From Streptomyces sp. DvalAA-43 (GTDB lineage: Bacteria; Actinomycetota; Actinomycetes; Streptomycetales; Streptomycetaceae), in contig NZ_FMBW01000071.1 in NCBI RefSeq assembly GCF_900091725.1, forward strand, positions 310,001 to 374,000: DNA of 64,000 nucleotides, written 5' to 3'. Shown one piece after another: positions 61,010 through 64,000 of the stretch. The notes beneath the pieces were generated by a model, which was given only the letters and a program-made list of their open reading frames with translations, had not been told where the DNA came from and ran no database searches. The position numbers were made by a program, and so were the translations under genes. Each line of letters opens with the position of its first letter. The stretch's first letter is position 1.

Positions 61010-61152
61010 GACCCGAGCCTAACTGAACCGAACTCCGCCCACACGACCTTTCCCGGCCCGCGCCGTGCCCCGTACCCCCACTGGTCCGCCAGCGCACCCA
61101 CCAGCACCAGCCCACGCCCGCCACACGCACCTGGCTCCGGCTCGATCAGCCT
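61006..61152 (-). pseudogene. Remnant of an AbaA/RsbW-like ATPase (C-terminus)
   Basis: In the frame ending at 61006 the sequence GACGGRGLVLVGALADQWG...GPGKVVWAEF matches the end of GHKL-type anti-sigma-like ATPases, which usually read GGRGLxLVxALAxxWG...GKxVWxE. No N-terminal part or start is present. It overlaps the end of the DUF6879 gene and the start of the trpS leader, so it is a truncated relic of a larger regulatory locus. Confidence 0.65.
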
Positions 61153-61703
61153 GGAATCCGACGCTCCGTGCCGAGCTGCGCCGCGAACTCGTCGGCCGCG
61201 ACGGACGCGTGGACGGCGGCGTCCCGAGCCTGGCAGTACCCGAGCACGGTGGCCGGCTCCGTGATGATCTCGATGTCGCCGAGGACCTCGTCGTCGCCGA
61301 AGTGGAGGACGGCGACGATTCGACTGTCGAAGATCCAGAAGTCCTGGGCCGGGAGGTGCACCGCCTCGGCATCCTCGCGCCACACGTTCCGGACGTCCTC
61401 GCCTGTCGCCGCGTTGCAGCGGGCGTAGCTCAGCAGGAAGAGCTGTCCCACGGTCGGTGGGTTGTCGACGACGCGGACACGGCCGACGTACTTCCCGGCC
61501 GTCGTCTGCCGCCGGATGTTCCGGCACCACTCGCTGTCCAGGTCCATGGGGGCTTCGCCGGTCGCGAGGAAGGCCGCGTATCCCTCGTCCTCGCGTTCGG
61601 AGGCGTAGCCACGGCGGGTTTCCAGGTGCCAGGCCGAATGCTCGAAGTGGTGGAAGAGCTTTCCGAACTCTTCCGGGCCGATCAGCTCGGGCACGCGGTC
61701 CAT
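61146..61703 (-). CDS. DUF6879 family protein
   Basis: This 185-residue protein starts MDRVPELIGPEEFGKLFHHFEHSAWHLETRRGY and has GRVRVVDNPPTVGQLFLLSYARCNAATGEDVR and FWIFDSRIVAVLHFGDD, the usual DUF6879 pattern. Such proteins accompany XRE regulators or ATPases in Streptomyces development-type loci; here only the ATPase relic remains. ATG 61703 has GAAGGAG directly adjacent, which is tight; ATG 61754 is an alternative start. Confidence 0.85.
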   Translation of the reverse strand: MDRVPELIGPEEFGKLFHHFEHSAWHLETRRGYASEREDEGYAAFLATGEAPMDLDSEWCRNIRRQTTAGKYVGRVRVVDNPPTVGQLFLLSYARCNAATGEDVRNVWREDAEAVHLPAQDFWIFDSRIVAVLHFGDDEVLGDIEIITEPATVLGYCQARDAAVHASVAADEFAAQLGTERRIPG

Positions 61704-61800
61704 CTCCTTCGGTCCGTGGTCGACAAGGAGTTCGCGCGGAACGGCCACCGCCATGTCGTCGGGGCCGAAGTGCCGCGCCTCCAGCAGGAACGGCCGAGGT

Positions 61801-61880
61801 CCCGCCCCCGGGAGTGTCCGGCAAGACCGTCCGGGGGCGGGTCGCACGTGCACGGCAGGGCAGGGAATCCGCCCTGCCGT
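61801..61880. terminator. Two consecutive stem-loops
   Basis: CCCGCCCCCGG (61801-61811) pairs with CCGGGGGCGGG (61831-61841), and ACGGCAGGGC (61852-61861) pairs with GCCCTGCCGT (61871-61880). They lie upstream of the DUF6879 gene and downstream of the response regulator on the - strand, so they probably end the latter transcript. Confidence 0.6.
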
Positions 61881-61971
61881 GGTGACTTGAGGAGGTCGAC
61901 CATCGTGAATGACCTCGGATCGCTCGGGCACCCCCGGCTGCGCAATCACCGACCGGACCCCGTGGGGTCCC

Positions 61972-62007
61972 GGGAAGGGGCCCAGGAAGGGGCCCGGGAA
62001 GGGGCCC
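61972..62007. repeat. 12-bp tandem repeat x3 after the response-regulator stop
   Basis: Three units GGGAAGGGGCCC (61972, 61984, 61996), the middle one with one change, end 6 bp from the stop codon of the - strand response regulator. Confidence 0.85.
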
Positions 62008-62013
62008 ACCGCG

Positions 62014-62661
62014 TCACTGATCGCGGAGGTAGGCCATCACGGCGAGTACGCGGCGGTGATCGGCCGGGGTGTCGGGGAGTTCCAGTTTGCCGAAGATGCC
62101 GGTGACGTGCTTTTCCACCGCCCGGTTGCCGACCCGCAGTCGGCCGCCGATGGCGGCGTTGCTGCGGCCCTCGGCCATCAGCGCGAGGACCTCGCGTTCG
62201 CGGGGGGTGAGCCGGTCGATCAGGCTTCCGGCGTGCCGGCGGTTGAGCAGTTGCACGGCCACCTCGGGGTCGATCCGGGTACCACCGGCGGCGACCGCGC
62301 GCAGTGCCTCCAGGAAGTCGTCGACGTAGGCAACCCGGCTCTTGATCAGATAGCCGATGCCCCGCGCGTCGTCACCGACGAGGGCCAGCGCGTGACGTTC
62401 TTCGACGTACTGCGACAGCACCATGATCGCGGTCCTGGGATGCTCGGCACGGATCCGCAACGCGGCGCGCAGCCCTTCGTCGGTGTGGGTGGGCGGCATC
62501 CGGATGTCCAGCAGCGCGAGGTCGGGACGCAACTCCGCCACGGTGTCGTGGAGTTCGGTGGTGTCGCCGAGGCCTGCGACGACCTCGATGCCGTCGTCGT
62601 GGAGCATCTGCTCCAGGCCGGCCCGCAACAGGACCGAGTCCTCGGCGATCACGACCCGCAT
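62014..62661 (-). CDS. LuxR-type response regulator
   Basis: This 215-residue protein has a receiver (VVIAEDSVLLRAGLEQML, phospho-Asp about D52 in LALLDIRMPP, Lys in LIKSRVAYVDD) and a LuxR helix-turn-helix (LTPREREVLALMAEGRSNAAIGGRLRVGNRAVEKHVTGIFGKL). The insertion TSQ-like HTDEG after the Asp is usual for this subfamily. It is the partner of the kinase upstream, whose stop overlaps its start by 13 bp. 12-bp repeats follow its stop. Confidence 0.95.
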   Translation of the reverse strand: MRVVIAEDSVLLRAGLEQMLHDDGIEVVAGLGDTTELHDTVAELRPDLALLDIRMPPTHTDEGLRAALRIRAEHPRTAIMVLSQYVEERHALALVGDDARGIGYLIKSRVAYVDDFLEALRAVAAGGTRIDPEVAVQLLNRRHAGSLIDRLTPREREVLALMAEGRSNAAIGGRLRVGNRAVEKHVTGIFGKLELPDTPADHRRVLAVMAYLRDQ

Positions 62662-63935
62662 GGCAGCTCCGCTCGTACGATGGTGGGCCCCCCGGGCGGT
62701 CCGTCGATGTCCAGTGTCCCGGACAGCGCGGCGACGCGATCGCGCAGCCCGGCCAGGCCGGTGCCGCGGGAGGGGTCGGCCCCACCCCTGCCGTCGTCGT
62801 GGACCTCCACCGCGAGCCGTCCGCCGGTGCACCGGATGATGACACGGGCCCGGGTGGCCCCGGCATGGCGCGCGATGTTGGTGAGCGCCTCGGCAACCAC
62901 GAAGTATGCGGCGGTCTCCGTCTCGGCGTCCGGCCGGTGGTCGCACTCCACCCTCGTGTCCACCGGCACCGGGCAACGGCCGGCGAGCGCCGACATCGCG
63001 GCGTCGAGCCCCTGCTCGGCGAGGATCGCGGGATGCAGCCCGGCGGCCAGTGCCCGGATCTCCTCCAGGGTCTCGACGGCCCGGTCGCGGGCCTCGCCCA
63101 CCATGCGCTTGGCCACCTCGGGCTGGGTGTCGATCTTGCGCAGCGCCATGCCCAGGTCCATCGCGAGCTTGACCAGGTGTTGCTGGGCTCCGTCGTGCAG
63201 GTCGCGTTCGATGCGCCGCCGTTCGTGCGCGGCGATCGCCACGGTGGCGGCGCGCTGCCTTCGCTCCTCGTCGAGTTCGAGCCGCAGACGGTACGCACGC
63301 GAGCCCCGGCTGGGGCCCAGGAGAGCGGTCGCCAGGCGGCCGTGCGCGCGCCCGAGGACGGGGACCAGGTGCGAGGTCGCCGTCAGCAGGACGAGGCCGG
63401 CCGCGGTGAGCAGGAACGCCTTCGGCAGGCCGTCGTCGGCGAACAGCCGCCTGCCCCGCAGCGCCGCCGGGATCGCGCCGCTGATCACCGCCTGGGGCAG
63501 AGGGGCGAGGAGCATGAGCCATCCGACGCTCCACACCGTCGCGAGCAGGGCCCCCTCGATGAGGCCGATCGGGAGACGTAGTACGAGGAACAGCAGGTCG
63601 CGCCAGGTCGCCGGATCGGTGACGACCGCCCGGCTCCAGCCCCGCAGGCCGGAGCGGACCGGCGCCCGGTACACCTCGTCGACGTGCGTACCGAGCAGCC
63701 GATGGGCAAGGACGCGCTCCACGCCGGCCGCGCTGCGCCCGGCCGCCAGCGTCAGGAGGAGCACCGGCAGCCCGACGAGGGCCACGGCCAGCCCGGCCCC
63801 GAAGCCGAAGCCCACACCGAGCAGGGTCCACCAGGCGACGCCGAGGGGGAGACCACCCAGCAGATAGCACCCGGTCGCCCAGGTCCGGACGGATATCAGC
63901 GGTGCGATCACCCGGCGCGGCAGGCTTCTTCTCAT
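62649..63935 (-). CDS. Sensor histidine kinase, NarL-type
   Basis: This 428-residue kinase has four TM segments (about 15-80 and 120-195; LGGLPLGVAWWTLLGVGFGFGAGLAVALVGLPVLLLTL...), a HisKA_3 box (ERRRIERDLHDGAQQHLVKLAMDLGMAL) and an ATPase domain (VAEALTNIARHAGATRA, DDGRGGADPSRGTGLAGLRDRV). The sensor domain type with paired TMs resembles the DUF4118-free 'sensor domain' kinases of Streptomyces. ATG 63935 follows GAGGATGACCGG. Target genes are not adjacent within the window; they may lie beyond 64000. Confidence 0.93.
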   Translation of the reverse strand: MRRSLPRRVIAPLISVRTWATGCYLLGGLPLGVAWWTLLGVGFGFGAGLAVALVGLPVLLLTLAAGRSAAGVERVLAHRLLGTHVDEVYRAPVRSGLRGWSRAVVTDPATWRDLLFLVLRLPIGLIEGALLATVWSVGWLMLLAPLPQAVISGAIPAALRGRRLFADDGLPKAFLLTAAGLVLLTATSHLVPVLGRAHGRLATALLGPSRGSRAYRLRLELDEERRQRAATVAIAAHERRRIERDLHDGAQQHLVKLAMDLGMALRKIDTQPEVAKRMVGEARDRAVETLEEIRALAAGLHPAILAEQGLDAAMSALAGRCPVPVDTRVECDHRPDAETETAAYFVVAEALTNIARHAGATRARVIIRCTGGRLAVEVHDDGRGGADPSRGTGLAGLRDRVAALSGTLDIDGPPGGPTIVRAELPCGS

Positions 63936-64000
63936 CCGGTCATCCTCGTGGATCCACGAACGCCGGCCTCGGGCCCGCGGCATTCCGGTACGGGCGAGCG
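63936..64000. other. Window end, upstream of the kinase gene
   Basis: These 65 bases are the presumed upstream region of the last two-component system; nothing else is seen. Confidence 0.5.

Noticed and set aside
61905..62105. GTG start at 61905 with GAGGAGG upstream on the + strand (VNDLGSLGHPRL...)
   Set aside because: The ribosome site is good, but the frame quickly enters the 12-bp repeat and then runs antisense through the response regulator; at most a truncated gene start.

Overview
The window is a high-GC actinobacterial chromosome segment, almost certainly Streptomyces. The reasons are a conservon (Cvn) operon, XRE/DUF397 and DUF6879 loci of the kind found in Streptomyces development, SpoIIE-type PP2C and SigE-family regulators, frequent GTG starts, strong codon-position GC bias, and many secreted or membrane proteins. 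No phage, IS element or CRISPR array was seen. The + and - strands are used about equally.

Layout. 1-6080: conservon cvnA(partial)-B-C-D, a P450 without the ExxR motif, a canonical P450 and an enoyl-CoA hydratase. 6195-7076: a possible leader peptide and hairpin before an alpha/beta hydrolase that has lost its nucleophile. 7227-10378: secreted protein, HTH protein, FAD oxidoreductase. 10459-10534: a tRNA-like cloverleaf with defects. 10871-15162: MMPL transporter plus a NarL-type two-component system. 15256-18440: VOC protein, phosphoribosyltransferase, secreted tripeptidyl-aminopeptidase-like hydrolase. 18598-20115: XRE/DUF397 pair divergent from two small Cys-containing proteins. 20274-23569: secreted lipase, frameshifted tectonin protein, crcB-DUF190-crcB fluoride export cluster. 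24029-26875: SDR, DEAD-box helicase, cold-shock protein. 27695-30834: four-gene module of XRE, ImmA/IrrE-like zincin, MAB_1171c-type membrane protein and PAP2-like membrane protein. 30897-35309: GNAT, PAS-GAF-PP2C phosphatase, DUF1876, alpha/beta hydrolase, peroxiredoxin. 35416-37598: NfeD-like protein plus flotillin. 37669-40084: F420-type oxidoreductase, decayed HTH paralogue, SigE-family sigma factor and membrane partner. 40341-45008: FG-GAP secreted protein, small unknown protein, K+/H+ antiporter pair. 45070-47175: M56 peptidase/BlaI divergent from TerB. 47481-59092: PucR regulator divergent from an OB-fold/YqiJ-like protein, a second flotillin, a giant AAA+ ATPase and an RCK-2TM-RCK channel-like protein. 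59175-63935: KapD-like exonuclease with a palindromic insertion, attenuator-controlled trpS, DUF6879 with an ATPase remnant, and a second two-component system.

Three points stand out. First, the two flotillin operons, about 13 kb apart, share an almost identical palindromic sequence upstream. The second copy lies in the pucR-yqiJ intergenic region next to another copy of the palindrome, which suggests PucR control of both membrane-microdomain operons. Second, the YqiJ-flotillin-AAA+-RCK set, with BlaI-controlled TerB nearby, looks like a coordinated membrane-stress machine. Third, at least seven genes carry short tandem repeats (10-21 bp) at or just after their stop codons, an unusual shared 3'-end feature. 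Assignments come from reading motifs and context only; no database search was run.
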